This document shows positions 1 through 8,176 of a DNA stretch of 22,867 nucleotides, piece by piece. The notes below the pieces were generated by a model. It did no database searches. It was not told the DNA's origin and was given only the letters and a program-made list of their open reading frames with translations. Numbering within the stretch: the first letter of the stretch is position 1; every line of letters starts with the position of its first letter. The stretch is from a virus. The translations under genes were made by a program, and so were the position numbers. The stretch lies in the IMG/VR virus record IMGVR_UViG_3300030098_002244, positions 1-22,867 of that record, one strand, 5' to 3'.

Positions 1-615
1 GAAGCATATGATAAGAAAGTCTTCCGTACAATTGCACTAGCTGCAAGGGAAGCTCATCCTATCACTGCATCTCCAGGACCAGAACCAGGTGGTACTCAAA
101 TTGAATTGGGTGCAACTAAGGAGTACAACGCACAAGCACTAGTGGATGCTTTCTTTGAAGCAGCTGCAGTTCTTGACGAAAAAAATCTCCCAAAGACTGG
201 ACGCACTGCGGTGTTGAATCCAAGACAATATTATGCACTTGTCTCACAAGTCTCATCTAACATCTTAAACAGAGACTATGGTAACTCACAAGGTAACCTA
301 AACTCTGGTGAAGGTCTAGTTGAAATTGCTGGTATCTCAATCAAGCGTTCTAATAACCTACCATTCTTAGCTGGTACAGTTAACTCTGTATCTGGTGAGA
401 ACAACAGTTACAATGGTGACTTCTCTACACACTGTGGTTTAATCTATCAAAGAGATGCTGCAGGTATTGTTGAAGCCGTTGGCCCACAGGTACAAGTAAC
501 AGGCGGCGACGTTTCTGTTCTTTATCAAGGTGATGTTATGGTCGGTAGACTTGCAATGGGTGTAGGTACACTAAACCCTGCAGGTGCAATTGAATTAACC
601 TCTGCACGTAGCTAA
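1..615 (+). CDS. Major capsid protein (T7 gp10-like), 5' end missing
   Basis: This is the 3' part of the major capsid protein gene, whose product forms the icosahedral shell. The frame is open from base 1, so the start lies outside the window. A TTG at 106 is internal, because coherent coding sequence lies upstream of it. About 204 residues are visible. Features typical of T7-like marine capsid proteins are a stretch on choosing the mature subunit surface (FFEAAAVLDEKNLP, then GRTAVLNPRQYY), the NILNRDYGN segment, and an AGISIKRSNNLPF strand near the middle. It ends in a G/A-rich tail (LNPAGAIELTSARS). Family assignment rests on recalled similarity to cyanopodovirus capsids and on its place directly upstream of a terminator and tail tubular protein A, as in T7. 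Codons ending in C are commoner here than in the tail genes that follow. The visible part shows no T7-like 10A/10B frameshift extension. Confidence 0.88.
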   Translation, partial: EAYDKKVFRTIALAAREAHPITASPGPEPGGTQIELGATKEYNAQALVDAFFEAAAVLDEKNLPKTGRTAVLNPRQYYALVSQVSSNILNRDYGNSQGNLNSGEGLVEIAGISIKRSNNLPFLAGTVNSVSGENNSYNGDFSTHCGLIYQRDAAGIVEAVGPQVQVTGGDVSVLYQGDVMVGRLAMGVGTLNPAGAIELTSARS

Positions 616-617
616 TT

Positions 618-785
618 ATGTCTCTTAGACCAGGTACCGCTACAACGATTACCAGGGAAAAAGGACAATCCAGTACTCTTAGTGGAATTGGTACAGTCGA
701 TAAGGTTATTACCAAAGACCCTCCAACTCCCTTAGAGTATGGGAGACAACACCTAAGTCCTGGAAACATAGGTACCGTTTCTTAA
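618..785 (+). CDS. Small hypothetical protein after capsid gene (55 aa)
   Basis: A 55-residue ORF begins with ATG two bases after the capsid stop and ends in TAA. The product starts MSLRPGTATTITREKGQ and ends SPGNIGTVS. It is rich in Thr, Gly and Ser and has no hydrophobic segment, signal peptide or known motif that I recognise. It sits between the capsid gene and the intrinsic terminator, so it should be transcribed at capsid level. That context fits a minor capsid or decoration protein, but this is only position-based inference. No clear ribosome binding site is visible; translational coupling to the capsid stop is plausible. T7 has no gene at this place. Confidence 0.6.
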   Translation: MSLRPGTATTITREKGQSSTLSGIGTVDKVITKDPPTPLEYGRQHLSPGNIGTVS

Positions 786-797
786 CAATAAAATATT

Positions 798-995
798 ATG
801 GCTAATCCAACAGCAGTTGGTGAGTACGGTTCCTGTCAAGGTACAGAGACCCGTATCTCTCCTTCTGATACAAGTGGATCAGGCACCCCTTCAGCGGTTG
901 CCTCCACAACTAAAAACTTACGCCTAGCATATGCCACAGTTGGCAGCTCAGGTACAGTTGACACATGTGCTGTAGTTACTGCACAATATAACTAA
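798..995 (+). CDS. Small hypothetical protein, possible capsid-associated (65 aa)
   Basis: A 65-residue ORF that starts 12 bases after the previous stop and ends just before the terminator hairpin. The sequence is Ser/Thr/Gly-rich, opens MANPTAVGEYGS, and its C-terminal half (NLRLAYATVGSSGTVDTCAVVTAQYN) looks like alternating beta strands. It holds two cysteines (residues 14 and 57 or nearby). There is no signal peptide or membrane segment. I do not recognise a named family. Being the last gene before the capsid-unit terminator, it should be made in step with capsid protein, so a shell decoration or vertex protein is a reasonable guess and no more. The ATG is preceded by an A/T-rich leader without a Shine-Dalgarno sequence. 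Confidence 0.65.
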   Translation: MANPTAVGEYGSCQGTETRISPSDTSGSGTPSAVASTTKNLRLAYATVGSSGTVDTCAVVTAQYN

Positions 996-1002
996 TTCAT
1001 AG

Positions 1003-1027
1003 GGGAGTCTTCGGGCTCCCTTTTTTT
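1003..1027 (+). terminator. Rho-independent terminator downstream of capsid unit
   Basis: A 7-bp stem (GGGAGTC at 1003-1009 with GGCTCCC at 1014-1020, one G-U pair) closes a TTCG tetraloop at 1010-1013 and is followed by seven T at 1021-1027. This is a near-ideal intrinsic terminator. It lies exactly where T7 has T-phi, between the capsid gene and tail tubular protein A. It would make capsid transcripts more abundant than those of downstream tail genes, which would be reached by read-through. Confidence 0.93.
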
Positions 1028-1043
1028 ATTCAAATTTTTAACT

Positions 1044-1676
1044 ATGACTACCACGACTGTAACCATCGATACCGAACTATCCGCAGTGAATGCAATTCTT
1101 GGTAGTATTGGTCAATCCCCCATCTCTGGTATAGATTTTAATAACCCTGAAATATCTTTTATATATAATATATTAAAAGAAGTAAACCAAGATGTCCAGA
1201 ATGAGGGTTGGACTTTTAATCTTGAATATCATATAAAAGAAAATGTAAGTACATCAGATAATAAAATTATAATTGGATCAGATGTTATTCGTATAGATAA
1301 TACAGATGAGTGGGATAGAACCCGTGATTTTGTAAGAAAAAAAGATTCAGATGGTATTTGGAAAATGTATGATAGAGTAAACCATACATTTGAATATCCA
1401 GATGATGACCATTTCTTTGTTAATAAAGTAAGATTATTGGAATTTGAAGATATACCTTCTGTATTCCAAAGATATATAATTTATAAAGCATCCGGTAGAG
1501 CTGCTGTTCAATTAGTATCTAACCAACAATTACAACAAATGTTAGCTACTTATGAGCTACAAGCTAGAGCTGCCTGTTTAGAATATGAGTGCAATCAAGG
1601 TGATCATTCATTCTTTGGATGGCCAGATGAATCAGCCTATCAACCTTACAAACCTTATCAAATGCTTAGAAGATAA
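1044..1676 (+). CDS. Tail tubular protein A (T7 gp11-like adaptor)
   Basis: This is the 210-residue head-to-tail adaptor that forms the upper ring of the short tail below the portal. T7 gp11 is 196 residues, so the length fits. The N-terminus (TELSAVNAILGSIGQSPIS) is the hallmark of the family, followed by a helical region with VNQDVQNEGWTFN and later a conserved RYIIYKASGRAAVQL helix. The C-terminal part contains the LQARAACLEYECNQGDHSFF segment seen in podoviral tail tube A proteins. It is the first gene after the capsid terminator. Its stop TAA shares one base with the ATG of tail tubular protein B (TAATG), so the two are translationally coupled. No strong ribosome binding site precedes its own start, which lies 16 bases after the terminator T-run. 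Confidence 0.93.
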   Translation: MTTTTVTIDTELSAVNAILGSIGQSPISGIDFNNPEISFIYNILKEVNQDVQNEGWTFNLEYHIKENVSTSDNKIIIGSDVIRIDNTDEWDRTRDFVRKKDSDGIWKMYDRVNHTFEYPDDDHFFVNKVRLLEFEDIPSVFQRYIIYKASGRAAVQLVSNQQLQQMLATYELQARAACLEYECNQGDHSFFGWPDESAYQPYKPYQMLRR

Positions 1677-4600
1677 TGGCAAGTGTCACACAGAAAGTAC
1701 CTAATTATGTTTTAGGAATTGCACAACAACCTGACGAAAAAAAATTCCCAGGACAAGTAGTAGACCTAGTTAATGGTGTACCTGATGTAGTTGAACAATT
1801 ACATAAACGACCAGGAAGTTCTTTAGTTAGTACTATATCACCATCCACCGCATCCCACACAAAATGGTTTAACATTTATACAAAAGATGACGAACAATAC
1901 ATTGGACAAGTTGGTGCAGATGGGGCAGTTATTATATGGAGATGTAGTGATGGTGCTATCATACCCGTGGATTATGCAAATATTGCTGGTACAAATAAAG
2001 CTACATATTTAGATAACCAAGCTTTATCAGATGAAAAGTCTTCAGATATACAGGCGTTAACAATTAACGAAACTACCTTCTTTGTTAACAGACGTAAGAC
2101 TGTTGCAATGAAAACAGACGCAGCAGATAAATCACCTCCTAGATTAAATGAGGCTTTTATAGAATTAGATACTATATCTTATGGTAAACAATACGCATTA
2201 GATATTTACTCTCCTGATAATAATACAACATTTTCATATCCACGTGCTACAAGTATTGTAGTAGATGAAGTTGTATCCCTTGATGGTTCAAGTACAGCTT
2301 CAGCTACCGTAGGTGCTGGTGATTGTAAAGGTATGGGTAGAGAATATGTAACAGTAAATACAGGCACAGCAATCGGATCTACCTCTCCTCCTAACACTAG
2401 TTCAGGTGGTAAGAGTAATCTAAGGTATGAGATGGATACTCGCTGTACACCACAACCTGATGACGATGATGATAACGATAACTATCATGATGCCTATAAC
2501 CCATATTGTAAATTACAATTTGGTGGTGAAGGTTGGACAACAAACGATACACATCAACATACCTCCCAAAAAGGACTGACTACAACAGTAACAATTAAGA
2601 ACCATGTAACAGTTACATCCAGAGCTAACATAGCTATGGTACGTCCTGATCCTACCTCATCTAATGCGGAAGAGCATGTGTCAGCAGATGGTATATTAGG
2701 TGATTTAAAAACAACTTTAGATGCTATCAGTGGTACTGGTATTACATGTACTATTGTGGGAAATGGTTTACATTTATATAGTAAAGATAAGTTTGGTGTC
2801 ACATCTCCTGAAAAAACATTAATGAACATTACAACTAGTGAAGTTAATAATGTTGCAGATTTACCAAGTTCATGTAGACATGGTTATGTAGTACGTGTAG
2901 TAAATAGTGATGAAGATGTTGATGATTATTTCTTGCGATTCCAAGCAGAAGGAATAGAAGCAGATATAACACAGTCAGGTACATATGCTAGATCAAGTAA
3001 TACTGTAACTATTACAGCAACTTCACATGGTTTAGAAAATGGTGATCAAGTTATAGTAGACTTTACAAGTGGAGCTGCTACTGATGGATTCTATACTATA
3101 GCTAATAAAACTGCTAACACTTTTGAGATTACAGATTCAGCTTCGGGTACCATTAGTGCAGGTGAAACTTGTACATTTACACCAGCTCGATTTGGAGAAG
3201 GCATCTGGGAAGAGGTAGCAGAGCCTGGTATAGAAATAGAAATAGATAACACAACAATGCCTCTAGCCCTTACCAGGGTGCTTCCAGGTACATTCTCTAT
3301 TAATGGTGGTGGATCTACTACTTATTCTAATGGAGCGTTTAGATTTTCTTATCCTGATTGGGGTAAACGAGACTGTGGTGATGATATTACTAACTCTAAA
3401 CCTTCTTTTATAGGGCAACAAATACAGAAGATGGTATTCTTTAGGAATAGAATTTGCATATTAAGTGCTGAAAATATAATTCTATCTAGAGTAAATAACT
3501 TCTATAATTTTTGGGTAAAAACTGCAATGGCAATTTCCAATGCAGATCCTATTGATTTACAATCTAGCTCAACATTCCCAACTAAATTATATGATGCTGT
3601 TGAACAGGCTGGTGGATTAGTTATCTTTAGTGCTAGTGAACAGTTTCTATTAAGTTCAGGTGCTGAAGCTCTCTTGACTCCTGAGACTGCTAAGATTAGT
3701 TATTTATCATCTTACGGTTTTAACCCTGATACTATGCCTATAGAACTAGGTACTACTATAGGATTCTTAAATTCACAAGCTAAACATTCTAGATTTTATG
3801 AAATGGCAGCTGTGTCTCAAAGAGAAGAACCTGAAGTTGTAGAACAAACTAAAATAATACATAATTTATTTCCTGAAAATACCAGTATGATGACTGGTTC
3901 TACGGAAAATAAAATGGTATTATTCGGTATAGATAGTACATTACATACAGCATCTAATGAAGTATGGGGTTATAAATGGCATCAATCAGAAGGTAGAAGA
4001 TCTCAATCTGCATGGTTTAGATGGACATTACCTAATAATGTAGTATTCCATACTATTATGGATGACGTATATTATACTATACTAAATACAGGCAGTACAT
4101 ATACACTAGAAAAATTTGATATAAAATTAAAAAGTGATACTTTATTAATTGGTGATTCACCAGATCAAAATAGAATATTTTTAGATACTAAGAAAACATT
4201 TGCATCAGGAGATCTTACATATAATGGAGCCACTGATGTAACTACCTTTACACTAGGAGCTGGGTATTACAGTTCTCGTACTCTTACAGCTTATACTATT
4301 ACAGATAGTGATGCTAGAGGTAGAAGTTATGATATACCAGCATCTGCTATTTCAGGTACAGCTCCTAACCAAACAATCACATTACCTGGAAATTGGAAGA
4401 CTTCTTTAAAAGATGGGTCTTCTGTAAATACAGATGTAGTGATTGGATATGAGTATGAGTTTGAAGTAGAGCTACCTAAGATTTATATGACTAGACCAGA
4501 GGGAAATTCTATAGCTTCTGAAACTCGTGGATCTTTAGTTATACATAGAATGAACTTTGACTTTGGAGATGTAGGTGTAATAGATGTTACATTAAAACGT

Positions 4601-4822
4601 AAGGGTAGAACAGATTATACATATACAGTTGAATCATTAGAATGGGATAATATTTTAGCCAGTACACCTGCAATAGCAGATACATACTTACATACTATAC
4701 CAGTCTATGATAGAAACACAAATTTAACAGTACAAATTAAATCAAATCACCCATCTCCTGCTACCATTTTTTCTATGAATTGGGAAGGAGATTACTCAAC
4801 TAGATATTACGCCCGTGTCTAA
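1676..4822 (+). CDS. Tail tubular protein B (T7 gp12-like nozzle) with inserted domain
   Basis: The protein forms the tail nozzle through which DNA leaves. The N-terminus (residues 1-50: PNYVLGIAQQPDEKKFPGQV, then QLHKRPGSS) is the classic start of podoviral tail tubular protein B, and the C-terminal half holds typical strands such as QQIQKMVFFRNRICILS and LSSYGFNPDTMPIELGTTIGF. At 1048 residues it is well above T7 gp12 (794). Two extras are visible: an Asp-rich loop at residues about 262-268, and about 75 residues at 431-505 that resemble a small beta domain seen in other marine phage proteins (SSNTVTITATSHGLENGDQV, then NTFEITDSASG). Outside these the gene is typical. It is strongly AT-biased at third positions. 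Its end overlaps the GTG of the gp13-like gene by 8 bases. Confidence 0.93.
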   Translation: MASVTQKVPNYVLGIAQQPDEKKFPGQVVDLVNGVPDVVEQLHKRPGSSLVSTISPSTASHTKWFNIYTKDDEQYIGQVGADGAVIIWRCSDGAIIPVDYANIAGTNKATYLDNQALSDEKSSDIQALTINETTFFVNRRKTVAMKTDAADKSPPRLNEAFIELDTISYGKQYALDIYSPDNNTTFSYPRATSIVVDEVVSLDGSSTASATVGAGDCKGMGREYVTVNTGTAIGSTSPPNTSSGGKSNLRYEMDTRCTPQPDDDDDNDNYHDAYNPYCKLQFGGEGWTTNDTHQHTSQKGLTTTVTIKNHVTVTSRANIAMVRPDPTSSNAEEHVSADGILGDLKTTLDAISGTGITCTIVGNGLHLYSKDKFGVTSPEKTLMNITTSEVNNVADLPSSCRHGYVVRVVNSDEDVDDYFLRFQAEGIEADITQSGTYARSSNTVTITATSHGLENGDQVIVDFTSGAATDGFYTIANKTANTFEITDSASGTISAGETCTFTPARFGEGIWEEVAEPGIEIEIDNTTMPLALTRVLPGTFSINGGGSTTYSNGAFRFSYPDWGKRDCGDDITNSKPSFIGQQIQKMVFFRNRICILSAENIILSRVNNFYNFWVKTAMAISNADPIDLQSSSTFPTKLYDAVEQAGGLVIFSASEQFLLSSGAEALLTPETAKISYLSSYGFNPDTMPIELGTTIGFLNSQAKHSRFYEMAAVSQREEPEVVEQTKIIHNLFPENTSMMTGSTENKMVLFGIDSTLHTASNEVWGYKWHQSEGRRSQSAWFRWTLPNNVVFHTIMDDVYYTILNTGSTYTLEKFDIKLKSDTLLIGDSPDQNRIFLDTKKTFASGDLTYNGATDVTTFTLGAGYYSSRTLTAYTITDSDARGRSYDIPASAISGTAPNQTITLPGNWKTSLKDGSSVNTDVVIGYEYEFEVELPKIYMTRPEGNSIASETRGSLVIHRMNFDFGDVGVIDVTLKRKGRTDYTYTVESLEWDNILASTPAIADTYLHTIPVYDRNTNLTVQIKSNHPSPATIFSMNWEGDYSTRYYARV

Positions 4823-5312
4823 ATACACCCACCCAATTACAATGGAAGCTGCTGTAGAGGTAGCTTCTAATCTTCGTGATGATGATTATAGAGAAGTGTT
4901 TGAGGGCCACGGTCACTTTCCACTTCTCTTTATACCATTAACTGCTTTTCAAGGGGAAACTGTTTACTTCACTCATCCAGACGGCAGGATTGCCGGACTG
5001 GCTGGAGTTGAACCTGATGGTAAAATATGGATGTTATGTACACCAGTCATCCATGATAAACCAATGCTCTTTGCTAGAGAAGCTAAGAGATGGATTGAAA
5101 GTAGAGAAGAGAAACTCCTTTGGAACATTGTAGATAAACGGAATACCGCTCATCTAAAACTTCTAAAGTTTCTGGGATTTAAGTTCTTAAGGGAGCTTAA
5201 GCATGGTCCCAACAATATAACCTTTATAGAATTTTGCCGTGTGCGAACCAACAGCGATAGCTTCAGCAGGAATGGGGATAATATCAGCAGTAGGCCAACA
5301 AGCCGGAGCTGA
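4815..5312 (+). CDS. T7 gp13-like protein (GNAT-like fold)
   Basis: A 165-residue protein in the place of T7 gene 13 (138 aa), whose product is needed for assembly of the internal core. The middle and end match that pattern: a C-terminal LLWNIVDKRNTAHLKLLKFL segment corresponds to LWNYVWVGNTSHIRFLKTIG in T7 gp13. This is the acetyl-CoA-site helix region of GNAT folds, though acetyltransferase activity is not shown for the family. I take the GTG at 4815, which overlaps the previous gene by 8 bases, because residues 2-10 (SKYTHPIT) align with the T7 N-terminus; ATG 4842 is the alternative. The last ~25 residues (from RVRTNSDS) lie inside the next gene and look like Ser/Arg-rich overlap filler. 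Confidence 0.78.
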   Translation: MSKYTHPITMEAAVEVASNLRDDDYREVFEGHGHFPLLFIPLTAFQGETVYFTHPDGRIAGLAGVEPDGKIWMLCTPVIHDKPMLFAREAKRWIESREEKLLWNIVDKRNTAHLKLLKFLGFKFLRELKHGPNNITFIEFCRVRTNSDSFSRNGDNISSRPTSRS

Positions 5313-5961
5313 ACAAGCCACATCTGCTAAAAACAGAGCTAAACTAAAAAACCACGAAAGGAATAATGTAGATTATTTAACACGAACTACGTTAAATAAT
5401 GCTAAATGGAAGAATGATGTACAGATACAGGATATACAACAGGATCAATTTTATATGGCAATGATAGATCAGTGGACACAAACTGATCGGGAGCTTGATA
5501 AGATCTTTGCACAAGGTTCTTATAAGATGGAGAATGCCATACGTAAAATGTATCAGAATGATTATGCTGGTACTATGACAGGTAATACAGCTGCACGATT
5601 AGCTGCTAAGTCTGTTAAAGAAATGGGTTATGAAAAATCTAAAACATTACATGAAATGATGTTTGCTGAAGAATCAGCATTTCTTGATAAAGATATTGCT
5701 TGGAATGAAGCTTCAATCAAACGAGCCGAGGCTTATGATAAAATAAGATTCTCACCAATACATGGTCATGCACCCCCACCACCTCAGATGGAGGCAGCTC
5801 CTAGTAGAGCTGGTATGTTTATGAGTATAGGTGGAAGTATTATTGGAGGATTTGCTGACGCTGGTGCGTTTAGTGCTAAGGATGCAGTAAATCCTGAAGC
5901 TTTCAAACCAAATACGTGGGCTTGGGATAGCTCTAATCCTTCTTACTATGAAATAGGATAG
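5239..5961 (+). CDS. Internal virion protein, T7 gp14-like
   Basis: This 240-residue protein corresponds to T7 gp14 (196 aa), an internal core protein ejected into the outer membrane during infection. Its start MCEPTAIASAGMGIISAVGQ parallels the MCWMAAIPIAMT start of T7 gp14: Met-Cys followed by a short hydrophobic helix. The body is helical and charged (HERNNVDYLTRTTLNNAKW, then DQWTQTDRELDKIF). A Gly-rich hydrophobic patch lies near residues 190-210. The Met-Cys match supports the GTG at 5239, giving a 74-base overlap with the gp13-like gene; ATG 5272 is the alternative and would shorten the overlap to 41 bases. No good Shine-Dalgarno sequence precedes either. The gp15-like gene follows after four bases. 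Confidence 0.82.
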   Translation: MCEPTAIASAGMGIISAVGQQAGAEQATSAKNRAKLKNHERNNVDYLTRTTLNNAKWKNDVQIQDIQQDQFYMAMIDQWTQTDRELDKIFAQGSYKMENAIRKMYQNDYAGTMTGNTAARLAAKSVKEMGYEKSKTLHEMMFAEESAFLDKDIAWNEASIKRAEAYDKIRFSPIHGHAPPPPQMEAAPSRAGMFMSIGGSIIGGFADAGAFSAKDAVNPEAFKPNTWAWDSSNPSYYEIG

Positions 5962-5965
5962 AACC

Positions 5966-8176
5966 ATGAGCTCATATAACGAAAACATAGCGAGGCTGAA
6001 ACAAGCCTCTGCCTCTAATACCGCTGCAGCTAATCAGTATGAAACACAAGCTGCTATATCTGAAGGTAATTGGCATATAGATCATGCTAGAAAAGTAGCA
6101 GATGGATTAAGTGAATTTTCTACTCAATTAAAAGAGTGGCGTAAAAAAGATATTGAAAAGAAATTAGAACGTGGTAAACAGGAAGCTAGAAGAGAAAGGA
6201 CAGAAAATGCTCAAAGATTAATAGAAATATCTGAAGAGCTTAAAACTGTTAAAGCTGAAGATACTAGATTCCATGAATTAAAAGCTGAACAACTTAAACT
6301 AGCTGGACCTGATGGTTACCCTGAAGCTGATAGACTTGCTAAATTATCTAGATGGGGTCAGGTTGGGTATGCTAGAGAAAAGATCCGTGTATTTAATGAA
6401 AGCTTTGATGATCAGCTTACACACTGGATGCAAAACAGTGAGCAAGCTATTACTATCCAAGGAATAACATTTACACCAAAAGAAATGAGGGACCATAATA
6501 TAAATGGTCTACCATTCAAAGAAGCTGCTATCGAAGTAGGAACTGAATTCCTTAGAGAGCAAGCTGGTATGAATAGATATACCCCAGAGATGCATAAGCT
6601 CGCTGGTACTAGTGATTCAATAACCAAAGCTAAAGAGGGTCTTTTAGAGAAGTATAGAGAAAGATATAATATTGATGCTTCAATGCAAACTAGAGCTCAA
6701 GCTAGTTTAGATTGGTCTCATTCTGCTAGAACAGGTGATGATCTATATCGGTTGCTTCTGAAAAATTCTGCTACAGTTAATGAATCTAACCAAATATTAG
6801 GTAATGCTGGTGGATGGGATCAAGTTATGGCTCATTTAACACAAGAAGGTATAGCTTTGTCTGACCCTACTTATGCTGATAAAATTGGTAGTTTAGAAAT
6901 TCCTCCAGCTCTTGCCCAAAAAATAGGTGCTAAACCAGGTACTACATATGCTCAACAATGGCCTCAACGTTTTGCAGCTTTGAAGTCTAGTATTAAAAAA
7001 GGTTATGTAGCAGCTACTGATGCTGAATTAAAATATCAAAAAGCTGATGGTGTAAAGTTACAAGCTGAATTTATAGAAGAGGCTAGAAAACGTCCTTTAT
7101 CTGAAACAGAAGTTAACGAATGGAAACGTAAGTTTGGACAAGCTGGATTACCTATACCAGCTAGTGTAACTAATTACGAGACTCTTAGTGATAGAGATGA
7201 AAGAGAAGATAAAGAGGCAATTGAAGCTTTAATGGCAAGTCAGAATGGATATATAACTAATGAACAATTAGATTCATTTCATCCAAAAGCTGCATTAGAA
7301 CATAGAGAAAAAGCAAGTAAATTAGAGAAAGCATCTCTTAAAGAATTTGATGCTGAAAAGAAAATTAAAGCTCATCTTGATACAGCCTTTACAAATATGG
7401 GTATTAAAGGTAATGAAAAAAGCCCTGCCTATATAGAAGCTATGGCTAATGCTAAAGCTGACTATGCTAAGAAATTTAATATGTATGTTGGTATGGGATA
7501 TGAACCAGAAATGGCAAGTCACTTAGCTTTACATGCTGATTCAGTAGAAACTCAAGATGGTAAACCTATTCCAAATTCAATGGGTGTCTTAACTGAAATT
7601 CAAAAAAATGGTGAAGGTAGTAAGTATGTTATTACTGGACAATCTATTGAACAATCCCTTAAACCTGGATATCTACGAGTCGGTCAAATCAAAATGGCTA
7701 AAGATGAAATATTAAACGATTCATCTAGTGTTACTAAGAAAGTAATAGGTGGTGATTATGGTCATCGTCAAATTACAACTATTAAAAATAACATAGATAA
7801 GTATGGTGACAGAGGATTATATATGGATCAAGGTGCTTTACAATATTATAAAGGCATAGCACGTGGACGTAATGCAAGAGAAGGTGGTTGGTGGGGTTTA
7901 GTCGATGCCCAACTAAAAGCTGCTGGACATGAAGGTTTAAACCCTGTTAATCCCGCTCACCAATTTATTACTGCTAAAGATAATCAAGGTAATACATTAC
8001 CAGATCCATTAGGGTTGGAAATTCAACGCCGTCGTATAGCTAATGCAATGAAATATCCATCAAAAAATAATAACTATTATATATTGAATACAGCAAAAGA
8101 TATGTATAATAATAATGGTACTTCAGTGTGGGATAAAAATGAAAACCTTGTACCATATCTTAGAGGTAGTCAGTGA
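5966..8176 (+). CDS. Internal virion protein, T7 gp15-like
   Basis: At 736 residues this is almost the length of T7 gp15 (747), the core protein that with gp14 and gp16 builds the channel for genome entry across the cell envelope. It occupies the same place between the gp14- and gp16-like genes. The N-terminal 120 residues are Ala- and charge-rich and probably coiled coil (LKEWRKKDIEKKLERGKQEA). The rest is mostly alpha-helical with many Lys, Glu and Ala and no catalytic motif that I recognise. Direct sequence similarity to T7 is not obvious by eye, so the assignment relies on length, composition and gene order. It starts at ATG four bases after the previous stop and its TGA shares a base with the next ATG. 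Confidence 0.82.
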   Translation: MSSYNENIARLKQASASNTAAANQYETQAAISEGNWHIDHARKVADGLSEFSTQLKEWRKKDIEKKLERGKQEARRERTENAQRLIEISEELKTVKAEDTRFHELKAEQLKLAGPDGYPEADRLAKLSRWGQVGYAREKIRVFNESFDDQLTHWMQNSEQAITIQGITFTPKEMRDHNINGLPFKEAAIEVGTEFLREQAGMNRYTPEMHKLAGTSDSITKAKEGLLEKYRERYNIDASMQTRAQASLDWSHSARTGDDLYRLLLKNSATVNESNQILGNAGGWDQVMAHLTQEGIALSDPTYADKIGSLEIPPALAQKIGAKPGTTYAQQWPQRFAALKSSIKKGYVAATDAELKYQKADGVKLQAEFIEEARKRPLSETEVNEWKRKFGQAGLPIPASVTNYETLSDRDEREDKEAIEALMASQNGYITNEQLDSFHPKAALEHREKASKLEKASLKEFDAEKKIKAHLDTAFTNMGIKGNEKSPAYIEAMANAKADYAKKFNMYVGMGYEPEMASHLALHADSVETQDGKPIPNSMGVLTEIQKNGEGSKYVITGQSIEQSLKPGYLRVGQIKMAKDEILNDSSSVTKKVIGGDYGHRQITTIKNNIDKYGDRGLYMDQGALQYYKGIARGRNAREGGWWGLVDAQLKAAGHEGLNPVNPAHQFITAKDNQGNTLPDPLGLEIQRRRIANAMKYPSKNNNYYILNTAKDMYNNNGTSVWDKNENLVPYLRGSQ

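Noticed and set aside
600-785. T7 10A/10B-like frameshift joining the capsid protein to the 55-aa ORF
   Set aside because: The small ORF is in the -1 frame, but that frame has a TAG at 609-611, so a shift could only happen in the last codon before the capsid stop. No slippery heptamer is present there.
5961-5966. Promoters or tRNA genes in gene junctions
   Set aside because: Gaps are mostly 0-16 bases, too short for a promoter or tRNA. I found no repeated sequence motif at junctions that could be a phage RNA polymerase promoter.
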